Both the position numbers and the translations under genes were made by a program. The notes beneath the pieces were generated by a model. That model worked only from the letters and a program-made list of their open reading frames with translations. It ran no database searches and was not told the DNA's origin. Positions 14,629-22,248 of a stretch of 30,263 bases of DNA are shown here, piece after piece; position 1 is the first letter of the stretch, and the number at the start of each line of letters is the position of its first letter. The stretch is from Bacillota bacterium (GTDB lineage Bacteria > Bacillota > Clostridia > Lachnospirales > Lachnospiraceae), in assembly GCA_023408815.1 (NCBI GenBank), contig JAEYJO010000025.1, forward strand, positions 1-30,263, in the 5' to 3' direction.

Positions 14629-14859
14629 ATGAAAACAGTTCAGATTTCTTTAAATTCTATTGATAAGGTAAAATCTTTTGTAAATGATATCACGAAATTC
14701 GACTATGATTTTGATTTAGTATCCGGCAGATACGTTATAGATGCAAAGTCCATTATGGGCATCTTCAGCTTGGATCTGTCAAAACCGATCGACCTGAACA
14801 TTCACGCAGAAGACAATGCAGAAGAAGTTCTTAATGCATTGAAGCCTTACATGATCTAA
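14629..14859 (+). CDS. HPr-like protein without the phospho-histidine (Crh-like)
   Basis: HPr carries phosphate in the sugar phosphotransferase system through His15 and is regulated at Ser46. Aligned by eye on the KFD block (HPr SKFDSDI, here TKFDYDF), this 76-residue protein has Ser in place of His15 and Asp in place of Arg17, so it cannot pass on PTS phosphate. The region around Ser46 is kept almost exactly (AKSIMGIFSLDLSKPI). That is the pattern of Crh of Bacillus, which acts only as a CcpA corepressor when Ser46 is phosphorylated. Whether it does so here is inference. It has a strong ribosome binding site, its own promoter and terminator, and no PTS gene nearby. Confidence 0.82.
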   Translation: MKTVQISLNSIDKVKSFVNDITKFDYDFDLVSGRYVIDAKSIMGIFSLDLSKPIDLNIHAEDNAEEVLNALKPYMI

Positions 14860-14889
14860 TAATTGCGGGTATTAAACCTGGCAATTATT
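14858..14889 (+). repeat. Hairpin just after the HPr-like gene
   Basis: Arms aataattgc (14858-14866) and gcaattatt (14881-14889) are perfect complements with a 14-base loop and overlap the stop codon. There is no clear T run, so it probably protects the 3' end, with the real terminator 34 bases further on. Confidence 0.5.
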
Positions 14890-14922
14890 CATTACATAAG
14901 CTAATGTGAAAAAGTAATGAAG

Positions 14923-14953
14923 AGCATTCGGAAATTAATCCGAATGCTTTTTT
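14923..14953 (+). terminator. Terminator of the HPr-like gene
   Basis: A perfect 9-bp stem AGCATTCGG/CCGAATGCT (14923-14931 with 14940-14948) with an 8-base loop is followed by six T residues. It also separates the gene from convergent thiI. Confidence 0.88.
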
Positions 14954-14985
14954 AATAATTTTATTATTAGAAATGAGTTTTATTT

Positions 14986-16164
14986 CTACCGTACAATAAT
15001 CAGTTCATCATTTTTAAGCGCAGTATCCACCATCTCGTCGATTTTCTCTTCCAGATTTTCTTCATGTTTCTTTATAATATTTAGATTCGGTTTAGTTACC
15101 GGATGCTTTGCCACAAAAATCGTACAGCAATCCTCGTAGGGGAGTATAGAGGTCTCATAAGTATTGATTTTCTCCGATATTTCTACGATTTCCATCTTGT
15201 CGAATCCAATGAGCGGCCTGTATACCGGCATCGTACACACTTCGTTGGTCGCCGCAAGGCTCTGCATCGTCTGAGAAGCGACTTGTCCGATGCTCTCACC
15301 GGTAATCAGCCCCAAACATCCCGTTTCCTGCGCGATTTTTTCTGCAATGCGCATCATGTAGCGGCGCATGATAATCGTAAGCTCTTCATGAGGGCATTTT
15401 TCATAAATATAAAGCTGAATATCCGTGAAATTGATGACATGCAAATATATGGGACCGGTATAGCGGGAAACAAGTTTTGCCAAATCCACTACCTTCTGCT
15501 TAGCCCTTTCACTCGTATACGGAGGTGCATGGAAATATACCGCGTCGATTTTCACGCCGCGCTTCGCAATCATATAACCGGCTACCGGAGAGTCAATACC
15601 GCCCGATAAAAGAAGCATCGCTTTTCCTCCCGTTCCTACGGGCATTCCGCCGGGCCCGGGAATAATTTCAGAATAAATGTATATTTTTTCCCTGATTTCG
15701 ATGTGCAGCATAATGTCGGGTTTATGCACGTCCACCCGCATTTCAGGGCAGTTATCCAGAATAATACCGCCCATTTCACTGTTGATTTCCATTGAGGTCA
15801 GGGGATAGTTCTTCCTCGCTCTTCTGGCACATACCTTAAAGGTTTTATCCTTCTCCGGGTATACTTCCCCGATGTATTTTAATATATCCTTGCCCAGCTT
15901 TTCAAAACCCTCGTCTTCCACATAGACGACGGGGCATATGCCGGAAATTCCAAATACCGTCTTTAGGTTGTCCACTACTTCATCGAAGTCGAAATCAGAT
16001 AAGGCTTCTACATAGATCCTTCCCTCTGTGCGATAGACCTTAAACTCTCCTTCGCACCGCTTTACCGCGTATTTTATCTGCTGCACGAGAGCGTCTTCAA
16101 AAATATAGCGGTTTTTTCCTTTTACACCTATTTCAGCATATTTTATTAAAAAAGCTGTAAACAT
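14986..16164 (-). CDS. thiI: tRNA 4-thiouridine synthetase ThiI
   Basis: ThiI adenylates U8 of tRNA and inserts sulfur, and in many bacteria also takes part in thiazole synthesis. The 392-residue protein has the N-terminal ferredoxin-like region (FLIKYAEIGVKGKNRYIFED), a THUMP domain to about residue 165, and a PP-loop ATPase with LLLSGGIDSPVAGYMIAKRG near 180. LITGESIGQVASQTMQSLAA and PYEDCCTIFVAKHP follow. It ends there, with no rhodanese domain, as in Bacillus subtilis where the adjacent desulfurase NifZ supplies sulfur directly; here the nifS-type gene just upstream plays that part. The ATG at 16164 follows GGAGG by 7 bases; an in-frame ATG at 16188 has no site. Confidence 0.95.
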   Translation of the reverse strand: MFTAFLIKYAEIGVKGKNRYIFEDALVQQIKYAVKRCEGEFKVYRTEGRIYVEALSDFDFDEVVDNLKTVFGISGICPVVYVEDEGFEKLGKDILKYIGEVYPEKDKTFKVCARRARKNYPLTSMEINSEMGGIILDNCPEMRVDVHKPDIMLHIEIREKIYIYSEIIPGPGGMPVGTGGKAMLLLSGGIDSPVAGYMIAKRGVKIDAVYFHAPPYTSERAKQKVVDLAKLVSRYTGPIYLHVINFTDIQLYIYEKCPHEELTIIMRRYMMRIAEKIAQETGCLGLITGESIGQVASQTMQSLAATNEVCTMPVYRPLIGFDKMEIVEISEKINTYETSILPYEDCCTIFVAKHPVTKPNLNIIKKHEENLEEKIDEMVDTALKNDELIIVR

Positions 16165-16201
16165 AAGTATTCCTCCATGAATGTTCATTATTCATTTCTG
16201 T

Positions 16202-16265
16202 AGCCCCCTGCAGATCGGGGCTTTATTTTCAGTTTATATCCTGCCCGCGGCCATTATGCCGCGGG
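16202..16265. repeat. Two GC-rich hairpins between nifS and thiI
   Basis: cccgcggc/gccgcggg (16244-16251, 16258-16265) and agcccc/ggggct (16202-16207, 16217-16222) are both perfect short stems in the 117-base gap. Neither has a T run on the minus strand, so nifS and thiI may still be co-transcribed with partial attenuation or processing. Confidence 0.5.
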
Positions 16266-16281
16266 TCCAATATCCACACGA

Positions 16282-17436
16282 TTAACGTCTCGTATATTTA
16301 CGAAGCATCGGTATTATATCATACATCGCTTGTAAAGTATAATCGATTTCCTCCGCAGTTGTAAAGACCGAAAAGCTGAAACGTAAAGTTGATTCCATCA
16401 ATTCCTTTTCCAATCCGATGGCTTTCAGCGTTGCTGAAGGTTGTGGCTTGCGTGCCGAACATGCGCTTCCTGCCGACACGTAGATTCCCCTGTCCTCTAA
16501 CGCATGCAAAAGAACCTCACTTCTGATCCCTCTTACCGATACGCTGACAACATGGGGAGCACTATCCCCTCCCGTCAATCCGTTCACGGTAACATTTTCC
16601 AGCTTCGTAATTCCGTCTACGAATAGCTGCTTAAGACTATACAGCATATTCACTTCCGCTTCCAAGTCGGTATAAATCGTTTCCACAGCCTTTCCAAGAC
16701 CTGCGATTCCCGGTACGTTCTCCGTCCCAGAGCGAATGCCGTTCTGCTGTCCGCCTCCGAAAATAATCGGTTTTATTTTGACGTTTTCCTGAATATATAA
16801 AAATCCTACGCCTTTCGGACCATGAATTTTATGTCCGCTGGCGGAAAGCATATCGATATTCATCTTCTTGGGATAAATGCGGAACTTGCCGAAACCCTGA
16901 ACTGCATCTACATGGAACAGCGCACCCGGATTTACTTTCTTAATGAGAGCTCCCGCCTCCTCTATCGGCTGTAATGCACCAATCTCATTATTCGTGTGCA
17001 TGATAGATACGAGTATCGTATCTTTCGTCATCGCTCTGCGCAAATCCTCCAAGCTTATAATTCCATTTTCATCCACCGGCAGATAGGTCACGTGAAAACC
17101 CTGTTCCTCCAAATGTTTCATCGCCTGCATAATTCCGGGGTGCTCTACCTCCGTGGTTATCAAGCGTCTGCCCGCCCTATGGTTAGCAAGAGCGCTTCCA
17201 ATAAGGGCAATGTTGTCGGATTCCGTTCCTCCTGAGGTAAAGTAGATTTCCTTTTCATTCACCTTCAAGGCTTTCGCAATGGTTTCTTTGGCATACCGGA
17301 TGTAAGTTTCCGCCTGTACTCCCTTTAAGTGCAGGCTGGACGGATTTCCATAGTCCCTGCACATCACTTGCGTCATCAAGGCCGCCACATCGTCAAAGCA
17401 TCTTGTCGTAGCCGAATTATCTAAATAAACTTCCAT
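16282..17436 (-). CDS. nifS: Cysteine desulfurase, NifS/IscS family
   Basis: This PLP enzyme takes sulfur from cysteine and passes it on as a persulfide. The 384-residue protein starts MEVYLDNSATTRCFDDVAAL. It has FTSGGTESDNIALIGSAL near residue 65, MHTNNEIGALQPIEE near 145, LFHVDAVQGFGKF near 173, the PLP lysine in SASGHKIHGPKGVGFLYI near 198, and the sulfur-accepting Cys in VSAGSACSARKPQPS near 323. The full length fits the family. Sitting just upstream of a ThiI without rhodanese, it is most likely its dedicated sulfur donor for tRNA s4U (compare NifZ-ThiI of Bacillus subtilis). GAGGAG precedes the ATG. No scaffold gene (iscU or sufU) is nearby. Confidence 0.94.
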   Translation of the reverse strand: MEVYLDNSATTRCFDDVAALMTQVMCRDYGNPSSLHLKGVQAETYIRYAKETIAKALKVNEKEIYFTSGGTESDNIALIGSALANHRAGRRLITTEVEHPGIMQAMKHLEEQGFHVTYLPVDENGIISLEDLRRAMTKDTILVSIMHTNNEIGALQPIEEAGALIKKVNPGALFHVDAVQGFGKFRIYPKKMNIDMLSASGHKIHGPKGVGFLYIQENVKIKPIIFGGGQQNGIRSGTENVPGIAGLGKAVETIYTDLEAEVNMLYSLKQLFVDGITKLENVTVNGLTGGDSAPHVVSVSVRGIRSEVLLHALEDRGIYVSAGSACSARKPQPSATLKAIGLEKELMESTLRFSFSVFTTAEEIDYTLQAMYDIIPMLRKYTRR

Positions 17437-17514
17437 AATGTCTGCTATCTCCTCACGTACTATTCTATTATATGCTAAAGCCTATAAATTCGGCTTTATA
17501 CTTATACTATATGC

Positions 17515-18255
17515 CTATTCCTCCAATTGGTACATTATCCACGCGAGCATGGTAAGCCCTGCGGTCTCTGTCCGAAGGATGCGCTTTCCCATGGTGACGG
17601 GCACAATTCCGCTTTCCGCCGCTTCCTTTATCTCGCTTTCCTCAAAGCCTCCTTCGGGTCCGATAAATATGGCTATGGACTGTTCTCTTTTAAGCGAGGA
17701 AATGATGTCCTTGGTTTTTTGCATCCCTTCCGCCAGTTCATAAGGTATGAGGCGTATCTCCATATCCGCAGCATAGCGTATGGCCTCCTTCATCGTCATA
17801 ACCTCTTTAACCTGAGGGACAATACTCCTTTTGCTCTGCTTCGCCGCCGACTCAGCAATTGCCTGCCAGCGTTCTCTTTTTATTTTCGCTTTCTTTTCAT
17901 CCAGCTTCACCACCGCGCGTTTGGCAGATACGGGAATCACCTCCCAGATGCCAAGCTCTACTGCCTTTTGTATAATGAGCTCCATTTTATCCGCTTTAGG
18001 AAGTCCCTGAAAAAGGTATACCTTAGAAGAGAGTTCCACACCTTCCTCTTTCACGAAACGGAGACTGCATACGATCTGTTCTTCCTCCAGCGCCTCAACT
18101 GCGCAGCGGTATTCCTTTTCATCCACACCATTTCGCACGGAAAGCTCTTCTCCCACCTTCATGCGCAGAACATTTTTAATATGTTTCACGTCGCTTCCTG
18201 TTATATATATCGTATTCCCTTGTATTTGGGAGGAGTTTACAAAAAAACTATACAT
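17515..18255 (-). CDS. rsmE: 16S rRNA m3U1498 methyltransferase RsmE
   Basis: RsmE methylates U1498 of 16S rRNA. The 246-residue SPOUT-fold protein has an N-terminal PUA-like part (MYSFFVNSSQI, then HIKNVLRMKVGEELSVRNG). The knotted methylase part shows LFQGLPKADKMELIIQKAVE, ERWQAIAESAAKQSKRSIVP, FIGPEGGFEESEIKEA and MGKRILRTETAGLTMLAW. I start at the ATG at 18255 (MYSFF), 26 bases after the prmA stop and downstream of GGAAAGG; the open frame before it runs into prmA. It pairs with prmA as in many bacteria. Confidence 0.94.
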   Translation of the reverse strand: MYSFFVNSSQIQGNTIYITGSDVKHIKNVLRMKVGEELSVRNGVDEKEYRCAVEALEEEQIVCSLRFVKEEGVELSSKVYLFQGLPKADKMELIIQKAVELGIWEVIPVSAKRAVVKLDEKKAKIKRERWQAIAESAAKQSKRSIVPQVKEVMTMKEAIRYAADMEIRLIPYELAEGMQKTKDIISSLKREQSIAIFIGPEGGFEESEIKEAAESGIVPVTMGKRILRTETAGLTMLAWIMYQLEE

Positions 18256-18281
18256 ATGAAAACCATGCCTTTCCGGTTTAT

Positions 18282-19265
18282 CTATTTTTGCGCGGTTACC
18301 GACACCCATTCACCCTGATAGGTAACCTCCAGGACATGGAGACCTGCTGCTTCTACCGCCTCCGTTACCGTCTTCTCCTTATCGTCTATGATCCCTGATG
18401 TAATATAGATCCCGCCCGGCTTAAGCTGATTTACGATGACCGGAGTCAGCGGCACGAGCACGTCCGCCAGAATATTTGCAACCACAATATCATAGCACTC
18501 ATATCCGACTTTGTCCTGCACTTCTTTTTCCGTAATAATATTTCCTATCATTACGGAAAATTTTTCAGGTAATATACCGTTCGCCTCTATATTTTCTCTG
18601 GTAGCCTCTATGGCACAGGGATCCAAATCGGTCCCTACCGCCTCGCCTGCGCCGAACATAAGTGCCAGGATGGCAAGAATACCGCTTCCCGTCCCCACAT
18701 CCAGAAGCTTCGTTTCCGGCGTAATATATTTCTTAAGCTGACGGATACAAAGCTGTGTGGTCTCGTGCATTCCTGTTCCAAACGCCGTTCCGGGGTCGAT
18801 GTGGAGAATCATTTTGTCCTTATCCTCATCCTTTACTTCTTCCCACGACGGTATAACGAGCACGTCGTCGATATAGAACTGATGGAAATATTGCTTCCAG
18901 TTATTGATCCAGTCAATATCCTCCGTTCTGTCCACTACTACCGTACCATCACCGATTTCCATAAACAGACGCAGATCCCCGAGCTCGTTTTCCACCGATT
19001 TAAGAATCTCCTCCGCCGTCGTATTCTCTCCGTTTACCTTTAAAGTCCCGTCTTCGTTTTCCTCCACAAAAAAGCTTAGATATGCCACTCCGTCGTCTTC
19101 TTGCAATTCCGGAAGGATATCCACGAACATCTGCTCCTTCTCCGCCGCCGTAAGCGGTACCTTGTCCTCTATCTGCGCACCCTCTAAGCCAATGTCATAC
19201 AAAGCGCTTATAATGATATCTTCTGCTTCCGCCAATGTTTTAATTCTGAATTTCGTCCATCTCAT
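18282..19265 (-). CDS. prmA: Ribosomal protein L11 methyltransferase PrmA
   Basis: PrmA trimethylates ribosomal protein L11. The protein (327 residues from the ATG at 19265, MRWTKFRIKT) has the N-terminal substrate-binding domain to about residue 120. Then come LHIDPGTAFGTGMHETTQLC, the SAM motif LLDVGTGSGILAILALMFGA, GTDLDPCAIEATRENIEANG and the catalytic-loop sequence DIVVANILADVLVPL. GGAAAGG lies 13 bases before the chosen ATG, the same spacing as in rsmE downstream; in-frame ATGs at 19277 and 19307 are less likely. A 25-bp perfect palindrome (19311-19335) lies just upstream and may control it. Confidence 0.93.
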   Translation of the reverse strand: MRWTKFRIKTLAEAEDIIISALYDIGLEGAQIEDKVPLTAAEKEQMFVDILPELQEDDGVAYLSFFVEENEDGTLKVNGENTTAEEILKSVENELGDLRLFMEIGDGTVVVDRTEDIDWINNWKQYFHQFYIDDVLVIPSWEEVKDEDKDKMILHIDPGTAFGTGMHETTQLCIRQLKKYITPETKLLDVGTGSGILAILALMFGAGEAVGTDLDPCAIEATRENIEANGILPEKFSVMIGNIITEKEVQDKVGYECYDIVVANILADVLVPLTPVIVNQLKPGGIYITSGIIDDKEKTVTEAVEAAGLHVLEVTYQGEWVSVTAQK

Positions 19266-19310
19266 ATTATCATCCATGCCTTTCCGCAATCTTTTTCTAT
19301 GCCGCATTTT

Positions 19311-19335
19311 AGCAATGCTATATTATAGCATTGCT
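19311..19335. promoter_or_regulatory. 25-bp perfect palindrome upstream of prmA
   Basis: Arms agcaatgctata (19311-19322) and tatagcattgct (19324-19335) are exact complements around one base. It lies 46 bases before the prmA start. No T run follows on either strand, so it looks more like an operator than a terminator; the binding protein is unknown. Confidence 0.5.
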
Positions 19336-19482
19336 GACACAATCCATTATCCGCCGCAACAGCCGCTTTTCCAGCATCTGCAGGGTGTCCGGAAACTGCT
19401 TGTGCCGGACTAAGCTATCATAACACTTTTTCTGATTTTTATAAAGGTATGAATTGTCCTGCTCAAAACAGCTGACAATAAT
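19318..19482 (-). pseudogene. Possible gene remnant upstream of prmA
   Basis: An open stretch of about 54 codons without a normal start codon or ribosome binding site ends in TAG at 19318. It reads as a plausible charged helical peptide (CFEQDNSYLYKNQKKCYDSL, then HKQFPDTLQMLEKRLLRRIM). It may be the C-terminal remnant of a small gene. I do not recognise a family, and chance is possible. Confidence 0.3.
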
Positions 19483-19508
19483 TTACAAAAAACTAAGTGT
19501 TTCAGCAA

Positions 19509-19538
19509 TAGACAAGCATCCTTACGGTATTATATAAT
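19509..19538 (+). promoter_or_regulatory. Promoter of the DUF3048 lipoprotein gene
   Basis: TAGACA (19509-19514) and a perfect TATAAT (19533-19538) are 18 bases apart, about 50 bases before the ATG at 19587. Confidence 0.65.
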
Positions 19539-19586
19539 AGTTTTAATATCTACATATTAAAATAAAAATTCAAAGGAATCGTTCAA

Positions 19587-20762
19587 ATGAAGAAAAATCA
19601 CAAATGTTTATTTTATGCTCTTTTTTTATGTATTCCTCTTGTTTTTACGGCTTGCGGTAAAAATGAGGCGGATGAATTACCTTTGGGCGAAGTGAACGAA
19701 GCCCCGGCAGAACCGGAAGCTGTGACGGAATCGGAAGATGTCGCACCCGAGGAAGAAGGACTTCCTGTTATCGAAGACAGAAAAGTGGTAAACGGCGAGA
19801 TGCAGAGTTATCTCACCGGTCAATGGGTCGATGAGAAGATCGCTACCAGACGCCCGCTGGCTGTCATGATACCTAACAACGCTCAGGCAATGCCTCAATA
19901 CGGCCTTTCGCAGGCGAGTATCATTTATGAGGCTCCCGTAGAGGGACGCATCACCAGATTGATGGCTATCTTTGAAGATTACGACGAGCTGGACCATATC
20001 GGTCCTATTCGCAGCAGCCGCGATTATTATATCTATGTTGCTATGGGCTATGAAGCGATTTATTGTAACTGGGGCCTTGCGAGACCCTATGTGGAGGAGC
20101 TCATCAACAGAGATACGGTACAAAATATAAGCGCTGCGGTAGAGGGCATTCACAATCCCTCCGATGAGGCATTCGGCAGAATCAGCAGACCCGGCTATGC
20201 CACCGAGTTTACCGGCTATCTGTTCATTGACGGCTTAAATAAAGCCATAGAACGCCATGAATACGAGACTCGGTACGACGAAGATTATGTTCCTCAATTT
20301 ACCTTTATTGCTGATGATAATCTCGCTGAATACGCCGAAAATGAAGATGTAACTCTCATCTATCCCGGCGGAAAGGAAAACAATGCCGGCGGTTACGGCG
20401 CATACAATCCGTACTTTAAATACAATGCCTCGGATGAGCTCTACTACCGTTTTCAGGATGATAAGGAACAAATTGACGAATACAATAAAGAGCAGCTCGC
20501 CGTATCCAACGTAGTACTTCAATATTGTCACGGCGAGGTACGGGATGAGAAGGATTATCTTGCCTTCGGAGTGCACGGAGAAGGCGATGCACTTATTTTC
20601 ACAAACGGAAAAATCATCGAGGGAACCTGGAAACGCTATGACGGCGATAATACCCCCGCCAAGTTCTATGATAAGGATGACAATGAGATCGTCTTCAATC
20701 AAGGGAAAACCTGGATCTGTAATATTTGGCAGGAATATGGGGAATTTGTAGAATATGAATAA
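19587..20762 (+). CDS. DUF3048 domain lipoprotein (YerB-like)
   Basis: The 391-residue protein starts with a type II signal peptide: MKKNHKCL, a hydrophobic core FYALFLCIPLVF, and the lipobox FTAC with the lipidated Cys at about residue 23. It should be anchored on the outer face of the membrane. An acidic linker (residues 25-60) leads to the DUF3048 domain. Typical segments are RRPLAVMIPNNAQAMPQYGL, IIYEAPVEGRITRLMAIFED, HIGPIRSSRDYYIYVA, and near the end FTNGKIIEGTWKR and NQGKTWICNIW. Function of the family is unknown. AAAGGA precedes the ATG by 9 bases. It is the only plus-strand gene between dnaJ and prmA and has its own promoter and terminator. Confidence 0.9.
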   Translation: MKKNHKCLFYALFLCIPLVFTACGKNEADELPLGEVNEAPAEPEAVTESEDVAPEEEGLPVIEDRKVVNGEMQSYLTGQWVDEKIATRRPLAVMIPNNAQAMPQYGLSQASIIYEAPVEGRITRLMAIFEDYDELDHIGPIRSSRDYYIYVAMGYEAIYCNWGLARPYVEELINRDTVQNISAAVEGIHNPSDEAFGRISRPGYATEFTGYLFIDGLNKAIERHEYETRYDEDYVPQFTFIADDNLAEYAENEDVTLIYPGGKENNAGGYGAYNPYFKYNASDELYYRFQDDKEQIDEYNKEQLAVSNVVLQYCHGEVRDEKDYLAFGVHGEGDALIFTNGKIIEGTWKRYDGDNTPAKFYDKDDNEIVFNQGKTWICNIWQEYGEFVEYE

Positions 20763-20797
20763 AACTTTTCAGGGGCGGAATGCTTCTGATCGAAGAA

Positions 20798-20838
20798 CCG
20801 GGCGGATGATGATTGACTCATACATCCGCCCGGCTTTT
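20798..20838 (+). terminator. Terminator of the DUF3048 gene, convergent with dnaJ
   Basis: A perfect 11-bp GC-rich stem CCGGGCGGATG/CATCCGCCCGG (20798-20808 with 20823-20833) with a 14-base loop is followed by CTTTT. On the minus strand the tail is poorer in T, but it may also stop dnaJ transcripts. Confidence 0.82.
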
Positions 20839-20851
20839 AACAACCATAAAT

Positions 20852-22009
20852 TTATTTCCAGAACTTCTTTTTCTTATCCTTTACTTCTTCCGGCTCTGGA
20901 CTGTTATTCTGTGTCGAACGGAGCGTATTTCCGGTTTCCGTGTCGAACTGCTTCAGCAGCTCCTTCGCCTCGTTAGAAAGCTTATCGGGTACTTGGACTA
21001 CCAAGGTTACATAGTGATCTCCCCGAACTTCCTTGTTACGAAGCGACGGTACTCCTTTCCCTTTCAAACGAATCTTCGTGTCTGTCTGGGTTCCGGCCTT
21101 CACATCATAGATGACCTTGCCGTCCACCGTATCGATGACAATTTCGCCGCCTATCGCGGCGACCGGAAATGACATCGGCACAGTAGAATATATATTGTAC
21201 TCCTGGCGCTGGAATATGGGATGTCTTCCAACTACAACCTCGGCGAGAAGATCTCCTCTCGGTCCGCCATTGGTTCCCGGCTCGCCCTTATCCCTGATAC
21301 GCACACTCTGACCATTATCGATACCGGCAGGAATGGATATCTTGATCTTCTTTCTGTTGGCAATATAACCGCTTCCGTGACAATCGGCACATTTCTCTTT
21401 GACCACCTTGCCGGTTCCGTTACAATCCGGACAAGTCTGCACGTTTCTTACCGTTCCGAAGAAAGATTGCTGGGTAAATACCACCTGGCCCTTACCGCCG
21501 CACTTGGGGCAAGTCTCCGAGCTGGTTCCCGGCTTTGCACCGCTTCCGTGGCAAGTGGTACATTCATCCTTGAGCGTAAGCTCCACTTCCTTTTCCACGC
21601 CAAATACGGCTTCTTCAAAGGTGATGCGTACGCTGGTTCGTATGTTCGCGCCTTTCATAGGTCCGCTGTTCGCTCTCCCTCGGCGACCGCCGCCGAAGAA
21701 ATCTCCGAAAATATCTCCGAAAATGTCCCCGAAATCAGCACTGTTAAAATCAAATCCGCCGAAGCCGCCTGCGCCGCCTTCAAATGCCGCATGGCCGTAT
21801 TGGTCGTATTGACGTTTCTTCTCCGGGTCGCTAAGTACAGCATATGCCTCCGAAGCCTCTTTAAACTTCTTTTCTGCCTCTTTATCACCTGGGTTCATAT
21901 CGGGATGATACTTCTTAGCCAAAACTCGATATGCTTTTTTTACCGCAGCTTCATCTGCATTTTTATCTACTCCGAGAACTTCGTAGTAGTCTCGTTTTTG
22001 CTCTGCCAT
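20852..22009 (-). CDS. dnaJ: Chaperone protein DnaJ (Hsp40)
   Basis: DnaJ delivers unfolded proteins to DnaK and stimulates its ATPase. The 385-residue type I protein has the J domain with HPD at residues 35-37. A Gly/Phe-rich region with GDIFGDIFGDFFGGG follows. The zinc-binding region holds four repeats (CTTCHGSG, CPKCGGKG, CPDCNGTG, CADCHGSG), and the substrate-binding domain extends to about residue 355. GAGGAG precedes the ATG at 22009. It lies downstream of dnaK but is separated by about 240 bases with a long hairpin and a possible promoter, so its expression may be partly independent. Confidence 0.96.
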   Translation of the reverse strand: MAEQKRDYYEVLGVDKNADEAAVKKAYRVLAKKYHPDMNPGDKEAEKKFKEASEAYAVLSDPEKKRQYDQYGHAAFEGGAGGFGGFDFNSADFGDIFGDIFGDFFGGGRRGRANSGPMKGANIRTSVRITFEEAVFGVEKEVELTLKDECTTCHGSGAKPGTSSETCPKCGGKGQVVFTQQSFFGTVRNVQTCPDCNGTGKVVKEKCADCHGSGYIANRKKIKISIPAGIDNGQSVRIRDKGEPGTNGGPRGDLLAEVVVGRHPIFQRQEYNIYSTVPMSFPVAAIGGEIVIDTVDGKVIYDVKAGTQTDTKIRLKGKGVPSLRNKEVRGDHYVTLVVQVPDKLSNEAKELLKQFDTETGNTLRSTQNNSPEPEEVKDKKKKFWK

Positions 22010-22091
22010 AACTAACTCCTCTTTATCGCTTTAAAGATTTACTTATAAAAAATATGAATAAATCAACTTTCTTAGACATATCGTTCTAAGT

Positions 22092-22120
22092 ATATAACAA
22101 TTTCATCTTTATTGCATCAA
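22092..22120 (-). promoter_or_regulatory. Possible promoter of dnaJ
   Basis: On the minus strand TTGATG (22115-22120) and TTATAT (22092-22097) are 17 bases apart, in the AT-rich gap between dnaK and dnaJ. No CIRCE sequence lies here. Confidence 0.45.
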
Positions 22121-22156
22121 ATATATATCCTTTAAAATATTAAATTTTTAAGCAAG

Positions 22157-22208
22157 ATATGAAGTTCCTCTTATCAGAGGATTCCCTCTTATAAGGAGAA
22201 CTTCATAT
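22157..22208 (-). terminator. Long hairpin between dnaK and dnaJ
   Basis: The arms 22157-22174 and 22191-22208 pair over about 18 bases with few mismatches, and the centre adds AGAGG/CCTCT around a 4-base loop, giving one long stem. The minus-strand tail (CTTGCTTAAAAATTT) is not a good T run, so it may be a partial terminator or an RNA processing or stability element lowering dnaJ relative to dnaK. Confidence 0.6.
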
Positions 22209-22248
22209 TTTATCCGGAGGTCGTTCCTCCATATCGCTTATTTTATAT

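Noticed and set aside
17527..18318. A 263-codon plus-strand frame opposite rsmE
   Set aside because: It is fully antisense to rsmE, which carries all its family motifs.
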